The notes below the pieces were generated by a model. That model searched no databases, was not told where the DNA came from, and saw only the letters and a list, made by a program, of their open reading frames with translations. Made by a program: the position numbers and the translations under genes. 64,000 bases of DNA from JAODBJ01 sp963782465 (lineage in GTDB: Bacteria; Actinomycetota; Acidimicrobiia; IMCC26256; PALSA-610). The stretch lies in assembly GCA_963782465.1 (NCBI GenBank), contig CAWAJR010000007.1:310001-374000 (forward strand), read 5' to 3'. Below, piece by piece: positions 54,401-60,885 of this stretch (positions are counted from its first letter, which is position 1; each line of letters begins with the position of its first letter).

Positions 54401-54926
54401 TGACGACATCGACTTCGGCTATTCGCTGATTCGCTACCTCTACGACGCGGGTGAGCACGCCGCGGCCGGCGCGCGGTACCGCGAGGTGCTCCGGCGCGTT
54501 GTGCTCCCGCCGCGCCGCGACATGCTCGCGCTCGCGACGCTCTACAACCTCGGCTACCTCGCAGCCCGTCTCGGTGATCGCGAGCACGCCCCGGCGCTCT
54601 ACGAAGCGCTGGCGCCATATGCCGGTTCGTTCACCAACACGACAGTGGCCAAGCCGGTCGCGCACCACGCGCTGGGCATGCTGGCGGCCACGATGGGCGA
54701 CGCGGCCCGTGCGGTTGAACACCTCGAATGCGCGACGCGCGTGCACGAGCGAGTCCAGGCCCCGCTCCTGCTCGACGAAACCCGAGTCGAGCATGCGCGC
54801 CTACTGCTCGCGACCGGAGCCTCGCGAGCCGTGGTCGACGGTGTGGTCGAGGCGGTTCGACTCGGGGCCGCGCGGCGCGGTGCGCGTTTTCTGCTCCGCG
54901 CGTGCGACGGCCTCGAGATGGGGTGA
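51414..54926 (+). CDS. AfsR/SARP-type regulator with BTAD and AAA ATPase domains
   Basis: The 1170-residue product has an N-terminal OmpR-like winged helix (FLGPFEVNGPVGPVSFRGAKDRLLLALLA, residues about 3-95) and a BTAD domain at about 100-245 (AVQFERGVAEARGALAAGD). An ATPase of the PredATPase/STAND kind follows, with Walker A AGEPGIGKTRLAAE near residue 305, Walker B ILVVDDLHWAAPP near residue 420 and an R finger-like region near 470. The C-terminal 500 residues are TPR-like helices. Such proteins activate nearby genes, often for secondary metabolism, in response to unknown ligands. It is divergent from the cNMP protein and overlaps the oxygenase tail to tail by 126 bases. The start is a GTG. 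Confidence 0.88.
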   Translation: MGLVFLGPFEVNGPVGPVSFRGAKDRLLLALLAVRANEVVATSRLIDDLWAEDLPEKAGVALRAHVAHLRKALGAAGFDEIVVTRKPGYMLRADPSTIDAVQFERGVAEARGALAAGDAARARRLFTAALARWHGDAFADCRDAETLRAEAVRLDQLRLVTIEDRIELDLAFGDHAALAAEVEALLVQYPFRERLWHAFALALYRAGRPHDALAAQRRAIETLAAVGIEPGGDLRRLEIAILDRDPSLDLVLPLRRRRAEERRSGSRLLAAVTSAGPQFVGRDDEYATVIGAWKRARDGAFETVLLAGEPGIGKTRLAAEVAIAAQDDGAYVLHGRCDEGLGVPYQPFVEALRDHLEAVGPDVGDSLGGYASELVRLVPELADRLPDLPSPMQSDPSTEQYRLFDAVSAWLQAVSREGPVILVVDDLHWAAPPTVLLLRHLICSERALHVLVIGTYRDSELGDAPALAGVLADLRRASGVQRLPLRGLDEAAVVAFVEAAAGHDLDAAGADFARAVHEQTGGNPFFVNEIVRNLAEVTGAPNALTGASSIPAAAREVVMRRVERLPSDARQVLSLGAVIGMEFEVDVLQHVLVDLPTDALLGALERATAARLIDELGPNRFGFAHAITRDALTDSMTASRLQWLHHQVGIAIETVHAAQLGEHSSELVRHFADAAPRKAVPYAIAAARAALETLAFEDAINLARRGIAAAEQARLRGSAVTATEACDLCLVLGQAELRAGFPAGRGTLLRAYDIARTIGDARRQAHAALAVNRGYFARIGQTDDELIASLEDAIAAQPPGDTAELAELRAALASELVWSDDGERRFALSADAIDTARRVGDPRTLARVLLRAIMTIIAPDTLATRRAHYEELVVIADELHDPAIQFDAAFAHSTTAWESGDVEASNEMQEIATALAQELRQPRLVWQASFMRTSRLIEEGKLDEAETLATATLDLGERAGQGGEAFIFYTEQLLEIRRWQDRLPEVVEMFGDLAGRDDIDFGYSLIRYLYDAGEHAAAGARYREVLRRVVLPPRRDMLALATLYNLGYLAARLGDREHAPALYEALAPYAGSFTNTTVAKPVAHHALGMLAATMGDAARAVEHLECATRVHERVQAPLLLDETRVEHARLLLATGASRAVVDGVVEAVRLGAARRGARFLLRACDGLEMG

Positions 54927-57207
54927 TTCGTACTCGGGCGGTCGAAGGCCCCACTTCTTCTGCTGGAGGTAGTCGACGCGCCACGGCGGTCGGTTCCCGC
55001 GCTCGGCGTCGATCCACTGCTGGTACATGCGTTGGGTGACCATCGACGCGAGTTTCGAGAGGGAGCGGCCTTGGAGGTGTGGCGCGACCACGCGTAGGAA
55101 GGGGCGGGCGAGGTCGATCAGCATCCCGACGGGGCCGGCGGGCGGCACGCCGAGCATGTCGGCATTCGTGTTGCCGATCAGTTGCCGCGTCAGGGCGGCG
55201 GGATAGTTCTTGGTCATCGGCAAGCGCATCTGGCGTTGCATCACGTCGAGGAGGGATGCCATCAGCGTCTGGCCGTCGGCGCTTTCACGCGCGTGGCGCC
55301 GGAAGATGGTTTCACCGACGAGCCGCAACTCCTCGATGGTGAGCGGTTGCTCGTCGGGAGCGGATGGGCTGCGCCGGAGCAGCGAGTAGTCGATCCCGAG
55401 GAGATGCCCGACGGCGAGCCAGAAGTGCACGTAGTCGTCGCGCGCTTGGGCGTTCGCGGGGCTGTTGGTGACGATGCCGAGGTTGTCGAGCGCATCGAGC
55501 ACGACGACCGTGAACACAACCAGCGTGCCGACCAGGTCTTCCTGGTTGATCGGGACGCCGTAGCGCTCGACCGACCAAGGGCTTTCGTTGTCGTGGAGGA
55601 TCATGTGGCGGACCGCGGCGTGGAAGAGGCGTACCCCCCGCACCGATTGCGCGCCCCGAGTACCCGGCTGGAGCGGCGACGGGTTGTCGGCCATGAGGTC
55701 GATGAGCATCTGGCCGGTTTCGGCGACCCGGCGCGTGGTGTGGCCGGTGGTCAACTCCGCGGTGCAGGTCGAGCACGCGCGCGCCGTCGGCGGCGGTGTA
55801 GCTGTACGGCAACGATCCGCAGAACAATGCCGACGCGATTTCCAATCCGAAGTCGCAGAGGAAGGTCTTGCCGCCGATCAGCCGGTCGGTGCTCACCCAC
55901 GCCGGGAGTGCGTCGTCGGCGCGGAGGCCGTCGTAGTCGTACAACCCGTCGGAGATCATCTCGGAGACGACATCACGCGCGTTGCGTTCCTTGTCGTGGC
56001 AGAACGCCTCGACGGCGCGATCGGCCGCGGGGTCGCCGATCTTGCGCAACGTGCCGAGGTGCGCGTCTTCGAGCGCGAGGTCGACGATGCGCCGGTCGCG
56101 TGGCGACGGGCCCTCGAACATTCCCTGGTCTCGCTGCTCGGCCCGGAACAGGCTGACGACGAAGTTCATTCGTTCCGCGAACCGCGTCCAGTTGTGCGCG
56201 CCTCGTCCGGCCCGGTTGCCGCCGGAACGGTCGAATTCTTCGACGAGTGTTTGTGTGTGTTCGTCTTCGAGGCGCTCGAGGAGCGCAGGGTAGAGCGGTT
56301 GCCCGCCCGGTCGGTCGTCGAGCCCGCGACCGAGGAAGAGCGGTGCGACCGGGCCGCGGATCGGCCCCTCCCACGCGAACACACGACGGGTCATGAACGT
56401 CTCGTAGTGCTCGGTGAGCCAGCGCCACATCGGTGAGCGCTGCCGGAACGCCCACGGCGTGCCGCGGTGTTTGAGCACGACGACGGGTTCGGCGGGATCG
56501 TGGGGGTCGGCGTTGCGAAACTCGACGAGGTGCTTCGCGACCGGGTCGAGCGCGATCTGGATCACCGGCTGCAACCGCCACTGCTCGTACTGTGCGAGCC
56601 GCAAGTTGGCTCGAAGCACGTACTCGGCTTGCCGTTTCGGGTCGGATTCGCAGGCGGCGGCGTAGTAGCAGCGGATCCCTTCGTGCAGCCACGAAATGTC
56701 GCCGGCGCAGTACATGTCGGAAGGCTCGACGGGCTTGATCTTCGCGAGGAAGGCATCGAACGCCGCGTCGTCGCCATGACCAACCACGGGGGGGTTTGCT
56801 TCCAACCAATCGAGGAACGATGCGATCGCGAACGCGATTTCGTGGAAGACGAGCCGGTTCCCGATCGCGAGCGCGCGTGGCATCGCCGCGTCGCTCAGCA
56901 ATCTGAGGCTGTGCTGGAGTCGTGTGAGCGGGCCGGAGAACAGCCGCATCCAGGGCTCGCTCGACACGAGCTGCGCGAAGGCCATGCTCGGTTGGTCGAG
57001 CCGGAGGTTCTCGCCGACCGTGTACGACGACCACCGGCCGAACGTGAACCAGTTGGCATTCCCGCCGGTGCGATTCGCGAGCTGAACCGATAAGTCGGCG
57101 TACGCGAACGTGATCCACTGGTTGCGGTAGCGATCATCGCGGAGCCTGCAGATCGCCTCGACCGCTTCCGTGCGGACCGGGCGCGTCGGGTCGAGCACCC
57201 CGCTCAT
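54801..57207 (-). pseudogene. MpaB/rubber oxygenase-like protein with long N-terminal extension, frame interrupted by an extra base
   Basis: The C-terminal half (residues about 405-780) is an MpaB/Lcp-type domain (DUF2236): KTFLCDFGLEIASALFCGSLPYSYTAADGARVLDL in the first frame, then ELTTGHTTRRVAETGQMLIDLM and VRLFHAAVRHMILHD, which holds the histidine that binds heme b in latex clearing protein. The first 400 residues form another, mostly helical domain (NANWFTFGRWSSYTVGENLR, IGNRLVFHEIAFAIASFLDW) of unknown function. Deleting one base near 55764 joins the parts into about 801 residues. The ATG at 57207 follows GGGGAAG. MpaB-type enzymes cleave polyprenoid or similar chains with oxygen. The last 126 bases overlap the AfsR-like gene. 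Confidence 0.8.
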
Positions 57208-57212
57208 TGCGT

Positions 57213-57250
57213 CTTCCCCACTTGCCTTCCCCACTTGCTTCCCCACGTGC
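57213..57250. repeat. Three direct repeats in the 5' region of the oxygenase gene
   Basis: The short unit CTTCCCCACTTGC occurs at 57213-57225 and 57226-57238, then a variant TTCCCCACGTGC at 57239-57250. On the coding strand the core reads GTGGGGAAG. The copy next to the gene provides its Shine-Dalgarno sequence; the others could be regulator sites or the result of slippage. Confidence 0.7.
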
Positions 57251-57282
57251 CGCTCGCCATCCGACGTTAACACCACGCGAAC

Positions 57283-57310
57283 GGTGGCCCGCTCCGAAGA
57301 GCGGGCCACC
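57283..57310 (-). terminator. Hairpin terminator after the membrane protein gene
   Basis: GGTGGCCCGCTC (57283-57294) and GAGCGGGCCACC (57299-57310) pair perfectly over 12 bases around a CGAA tetraloop. It lies downstream of the minus-strand gene at 57360-57956 and upstream of the oxygenase, so it probably ends the former. On the minus strand it is followed by GTTCGCGTGGTGTTAA, with only a weak T run. Confidence 0.7.
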
Positions 57311-57359
57311 GGGTTCGTAGGCCTACCGGCCTGCAGGGTTGTGTGTCTGTGGATTCGAG

Positions 57360-57956
57360 TTACGCGACCGGTGCGGGCATGGCCCCACCGGTGGTCGGTG
57401 CGACTGCGTGGGCCTTCACGTCACGCTCGTGCATCAGGAAGCCGATCACCAACGCGCCCGCCACGCCGATCGCGCCGAGGAGTGCGGCGATGCCGACCCA
57501 GTAGGCGATCATCCCGACGACCGACCAGCCCCACGCGTAGAGCAGGAGCCCACGGAGCGTCTCACCCTTGAACATCGTCGCGACCGTGCCGGCCAGCTTC
57601 GTGTCGTTGGGGTTCGCCTGGGCTTCGGCGCTCAGCTGCGAGTAGGTCTTGCCGCCGCCGATGCCTTCGAGGTGCACGGCGATGAACTGGTTCGCGTAGG
57701 CCTTCGCCTTCGGGCCGCTGTCGACCGTCTGGCCGGCGTACCGCTGCAGGCCGGGGAACTCCTGCGGGCTGAAGTTCGCGGCGCCCTTGGCGGGGAAGAC
57801 GATCTTCTGCGAGGCCAACTGGTCGTGGACCATGTTGTCGGCAAAGTTCGAGCCCCACAGCAGCAAGACGCTGCCGACGGCGAGCACGATGAACAGGATC
57901 GCTCCGATAATCGCGAGCGACGGCATTTCCTTCAACCAACTACGAAGTCGCGCCAT
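57360..57956 (-). CDS. Two-helix membrane protein of unknown function
   Basis: The 198-residue product has a membrane helix at about residues 12-35 (SLAIIGAILFIVLAVGSVLLLWG) and a second at about 140-175 (AWGWSVVGMIAYWVGIAALLGAIGVAGALVIGFLM). Between them lies an extracytoplasmic stretch of about 100 residues (KGAANFSPQEFPGLQRYAGQTVDSGPKAKAYANQ) with a GGGKTYSQLSAEAQANP block. Similar proteins are common in actinobacteria and are not characterised. A strong AAGGAGA precedes the ATG, suggesting high expression. It is monocistronic, with a hairpin after it. Confidence 0.85.
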   Translation of the reverse strand: MARLRSWLKEMPSLAIIGAILFIVLAVGSVLLLWGSNFADNMVHDQLASQKIVFPAKGAANFSPQEFPGLQRYAGQTVDSGPKAKAYANQFIAVHLEGIGGGKTYSQLSAEAQANPNDTKLAGTVATMFKGETLRGLLLYAWGWSVVGMIAYWVGIAALLGAIGVAGALVIGFLMHERDVKAHAVAPTTGGAMPAPVA

Positions 57957-58182
57957 TGTTTCTCCTTGCGCCGATTCTCTTGACGCGATGTGCGTCTTGC
58001 GAGTGAGCTCATAATCGGCGTTCGGGAAGCTCGACGCGAGTGTCGACGGCCACCTCTCCAGTGCGCGCAAGGCCATGCAAGTTGGGACTGAAGTCCTATC
58101 TCGGGCGGGCTCGACGTGCCGACAGGCCGGGCCCATTCCGGAGAAAGGGGACAATGCCGGGCGACCCTGATGCGGGTCGCGG

Positions 58183-58539
58183 TTAGTTGAGCGCCGGCGC
58201 ACCCGGGGCGTGGCGGCGCCCGAAGCGCCGAAGGTTGAAGTAGGCGAAGGCCGACTGCGCGGCCAGCGCGATGACGACGCCGACAAGTACCGGGTGGATC
58301 TGGCTCGCAACACCCAATGCGACGATCACACCGGGCACGAACCACACCCAGAAGTAGCGCAGCCACAGACGCGATGCCTGGAAACGCGCGTACGCGTTGG
58401 CGATCGGCGCAAGGTCGGGTTGCTCGACGCTGCGGCCGAGGCGCACCATCCGCCGCACGCGGAGCCGGTCGGTGCGTTGGAGCTTGCTCCAGGCGCCGAG
58501 AAATTCTTCGTCTTCGGTCGTTCGCTGCATGGCTTGCAT
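58183..58539 (-). CDS. Small membrane protein, function unknown
   Basis: The 118-residue product has a charged N-terminal half (EDEEFLGAWSKLQRTDRLRVRRMVRLGR) and two membrane helices at about residues 60-95 (LRYFWVWFVPGVIVALGVASQIHPVLVGVVIALAAQ). The C terminus is basic. I do not know a family. The start could be the ATG at 58539 or 58530. It is divergent from the ammonium transporter, and the GlnR box at 58583-58620 lies upstream of both, so it may share nitrogen control. Bases 57957-58182 hold no other gene that I can support. Confidence 0.72.
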   Translation of the reverse strand: MQAMQRTTEDEEFLGAWSKLQRTDRLRVRRMVRLGRSVEQPDLAPIANAYARFQASRLWLRYFWVWFVPGVIVALGVASQIHPVLVGVVIALAAQSAFAYFNLRRFGRRHAPGAPALN

Positions 58540-58582
58540 GGTGGCATGGACGCGATGCCCGCGGAAGAACGCAGCGCCTGAT

Positions 58583-58620
58583 GTAACAGAGCGGAAACCT
58601 CAGCGAGACTTCGGCGAAAC
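58583..58620 (+). promoter_or_regulatory. GlnR-type operator (four half-sites) upstream of amt
   Basis: Four pentamers spaced by exactly six bases: GTAAC (58583-58587), GAAAC (58594-58598), GAGAC (58605-58609) and GAAAC (58616-58620). This matches the published actinobacterial GlnR box gTnAC-n6-GaAAC-n6-GtnAC-n6-GAAAc, with one deviation (the T of the third site). The centre is about 75 bases upstream of the amt start codon. GlnR activates ammonium transport and assimilation genes when nitrogen is scarce in Streptomyces and Mycobacterium. It lies in the divergent region shared with the gene at 58183-58539. Confidence 0.85.
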
Positions 58621-58675
58621 CACCGGCTTCTACGTTGCGCTCGGCCTATTCGAGCCAGGCAACGGAGGAACCAAC

Positions 58676-60247
58676 TTGCGATATCGACTCGCCCGGGCAG
58701 CGGTGCTGACTGCGGGCATCAGCGCGATCGTCGCGCTCTCTTCGGGCGTAGCCTGGGCGAGCGCAACGGACGCCGGTGGCACGACAACGAAGGAGCTGAC
58801 GCACACCGACATCAGTCTCAACCTGTTGTGGGTCGTCGTCGGTGCAGTACTCGTCATCTTCATGCAGGCGGGCTTCGCGCTCGTCGAAACCGGCTTCTGC
58901 CGTGCGAAGCATGCGGCGCACGTGGTGTCGACGAACTTTGCGATCTTCGGGGTCGGGTTCGTCGCCTACTACTGCGTCGGTTTCGCGTTCATGTTCGGTG
59001 GCTTCACCGCGCCGATCATGGGTCTCAACAATGCGGTGGGAGGGGCGCACGCCAACCTGATCGGATCGGGGCACTGGGTCTTCCTGTGGAAGGGCGGGTT
59101 CTTCCTCCAAGGCCACGCGTACGACGTTGCTGCGGCGGCGTTCTTCCTCTACATGGTCGCGTTCATGGACACGACCGCGACCATCCCCACCGGCGCGATG
59201 GCCGAACGTTGGAAGTGGAACTCCTTCGTGCTGTGGGGGCTCTTCTGCGGCGCGATCTACTACCCGCTGTTCGGTGCATGGACCTGGGGTGGCGGTTGGC
59301 TGTCGCAGCTCGGCAATAGCGCGAGCTGGGGCCACGGGTACGTCGACTTCGCCGGATCCGGTGTGGTGCACATGATGGGTGGTATTGCCGGCCTCGCCGG
59401 TGCGCTTGTCCTCGGGCCTCGCATCGGGAAGTACGGAGCCGACGGCAAACCGCGCACGCTGGCAGGGCACCACATCCCGATGGCCATGCTCGGCACGTTC
59501 ATCCTGCTGTTCGGCTGGTTCGGGTTCAACGCAGCCTCGACCTTCGCGGCAACCGACCATCGCTTCGCCCTGGTGGCGGCGAACACCGCGATCGCCGCGG
59601 CGTTCGGAGCGGTGTTCGCGATGCTCTGGGTGCAGTTGCGCACGCCCGACCGCAAGCCCGATCCGGGCATGATGGCCAATGGCATGCTCGCGGGCCTGGT
59701 CGCCATCACGGCGCCCTGTGCCTTCGTGCAGCCGTGGGCGGCGGCGACGATCGGCCTTCTTGCCGGCATCATCGTCGTCGAGTCCGTCTGGTTCATCGAA
59801 AAGCGCGGCATCGACGACCCGGTCGGCGCCATCTCCGTGCACGGCGTGTGCGGTGCATGGGGCGTGATCGCAGTCGGTCTCTTCGCCGACGGCAGCTACG
59901 GCCAAGGCTGGAACGGCAGCCTCGCCGACAGCAAGTACGGCGTGTCGGGTCTGTTCTACGGGCATGGCGGTGGCGGGCAGTTGCTCTCGCAGCTTGCGGG
60001 GGTCGCGACCATCGCGATTGTGATGGGTGGCATCTCCTACGTGTTCTTCGCCGTCCAGAACAAGCTCACCAAGGGCGGGATCCGTCCGACAGCCGAGGTC
60101 GAAATGCAAGGCGTCGACCTCCCGGAGATGGGCGTGCTTGCGTACCCGTCGTTCTATGGCTCCTCGATCCACGTCGAGATGCCTGACGGCGACGGGATGC
60201 ACGAGCTCCCGGAACCGGTACCGGTGGGGCAAGAACACTCGCGCTGA
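58676..60247 (+). CDS. amt: Ammonium transporter (Amt family)
   Basis: The 523-residue product has a signal-peptide-like N terminus (residues 1-35, ending VAWASA) followed by the eleven-helix Amt core. It shows FMQAGFALVETGFCRAKHA (near residue 60), AFMDTTATIPTGAMAERWKW (near residue 160), DFAGSGVVHMMGGIAGLAGAL (first pore histidine, near residue 230) and DDPVGAISVHGVCGAWG (second pore histidine, near residue 385). The start is a TTG with AACGGAGG at 58661-58668, since no ATG keeps the frame without adding random sequence. It takes up ammonium in the cytoplasmic membrane. The GlnR-type box upstream and the terminator at 60265 define it as one transcription unit. Confidence 0.93.
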   Translation: MRYRLARAAVLTAGISAIVALSSGVAWASATDAGGTTTKELTHTDISLNLLWVVVGAVLVIFMQAGFALVETGFCRAKHAAHVVSTNFAIFGVGFVAYYCVGFAFMFGGFTAPIMGLNNAVGGAHANLIGSGHWVFLWKGGFFLQGHAYDVAAAAFFLYMVAFMDTTATIPTGAMAERWKWNSFVLWGLFCGAIYYPLFGAWTWGGGWLSQLGNSASWGHGYVDFAGSGVVHMMGGIAGLAGALVLGPRIGKYGADGKPRTLAGHHIPMAMLGTFILLFGWFGFNAASTFAATDHRFALVAANTAIAAAFGAVFAMLWVQLRTPDRKPDPGMMANGMLAGLVAITAPCAFVQPWAAATIGLLAGIIVVESVWFIEKRGIDDPVGAISVHGVCGAWGVIAVGLFADGSYGQGWNGSLADSKYGVSGLFYGHGGGGQLLSQLAGVATIAIVMGGISYVFFAVQNKLTKGGIRPTAEVEMQGVDLPEMGVLAYPSFYGSSIHVEMPDGDGMHELPEPVPVGQEHSR

Positions 60248-60264
60248 CCTGAAGTTGCACTCGC

Positions 60265-60296
60265 CAGTGTGGGGACGCGTGAGCGTCCCCACACTG
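60265..60296 (+). terminator. Perfect hairpin after amt
   Basis: CAGTGTGGGGACGC (60265-60278) pairs exactly over 14 bases with GCGTCCCCACACTG (60283-60296) around a GTGA (GNRA-type) tetraloop. It lies 18 bases after the amt stop and 29 bases before the next start. There is no T run. It may reduce, but not exclude, read-through into the regulator and antiporter genes. Confidence 0.75.
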
Positions 60297-60324
60297 CGCG
60301 TCGCGGAGAGTGGGAGGGAGCGGC

Positions 60325-60885
60325 GTGTCGCGCGCGTCCGAGTCGTCGGCGTCGCAGTGGCTCAACGGTGACATCGTCGTGCTGCGGTGGCCGGAACAAC
60401 AGGCGGAAGCCGTCAGGCTCGCCGATGAGGAACGTCCGTACCTGCTGCTTGTCGAGCAAGGAGCCGCGCCACCCGACGTCGGTGGCTGCCTCGTCGACTG
60501 GGTGCGGTTGCCGGTCGACGACGCCGACATCCGGGCACGGCTCACCGCGCTCGAACGGCGAGCGGCGCGTCACCCGACGCAACCGACCCTGCATACCGAT
60601 GGCACACTCATCTTTCGGGGCCGGCGGGCCTTCCTCTCGCCGTTGCACGCCCGGATCTCGGCGGTGCTCGTCGACGCGTTCGAGAGTGGCGTCGCCGAGA
60701 GCGACCTGTTCGGCGCGGTTTGGCCCGAAGGTGGCAGGCTCGCCAAGATGCGGGTGCACATCTCACGGCTGCGCAAAGACCTGGTCCCGCTCGGTTTGGA
60801 GATCACTGCGATACGCAATTTCGGGTACCGGCTGCACGCCGCCAATCACGTCGACATGCGAACCCCGAGGAGCGGTCCGGAGTAA
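60325..60885 (+). CDS. Winged-helix regulator with a GlnR-like plan
   Basis: The 186-residue product has an N-terminal alpha/beta domain of about 80 residues (DIVVLRWPEQQAEAVRLADE, YLLLVEQGAAPPD, LVDWVRLPVDDADIRARL), like a receiver domain without the acidic pocket or phosphoacceptor Asp. A C-terminal OmpR-type winged helix spans residues about 95-180: FLSPLHARISAVLVDAF, ESDLFGAVWPEGGRLAKMRVHISRLRKDL and ITAIRNFGYRLHA. This is the plan of atypical regulators such as GlnR. The GTG at 60325 follows GGGAGGGA. Its stop overlaps the antiporter start (TAATG), so the two are translated together. Position next to amt suggests a role in nitrogen control, but it may differ from the GlnR that binds 58583. 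Confidence 0.78.
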   Translation: MSRASESSASQWLNGDIVVLRWPEQQAEAVRLADEERPYLLLVEQGAAPPDVGGCLVDWVRLPVDDADIRARLTALERRAARHPTQPTLHTDGTLIFRGRRAFLSPLHARISAVLVDAFESGVAESDLFGAVWPEGGRLAKMRVHISRLRKDLVPLGLEITAIRNFGYRLHAANHVDMRTPRSGPE

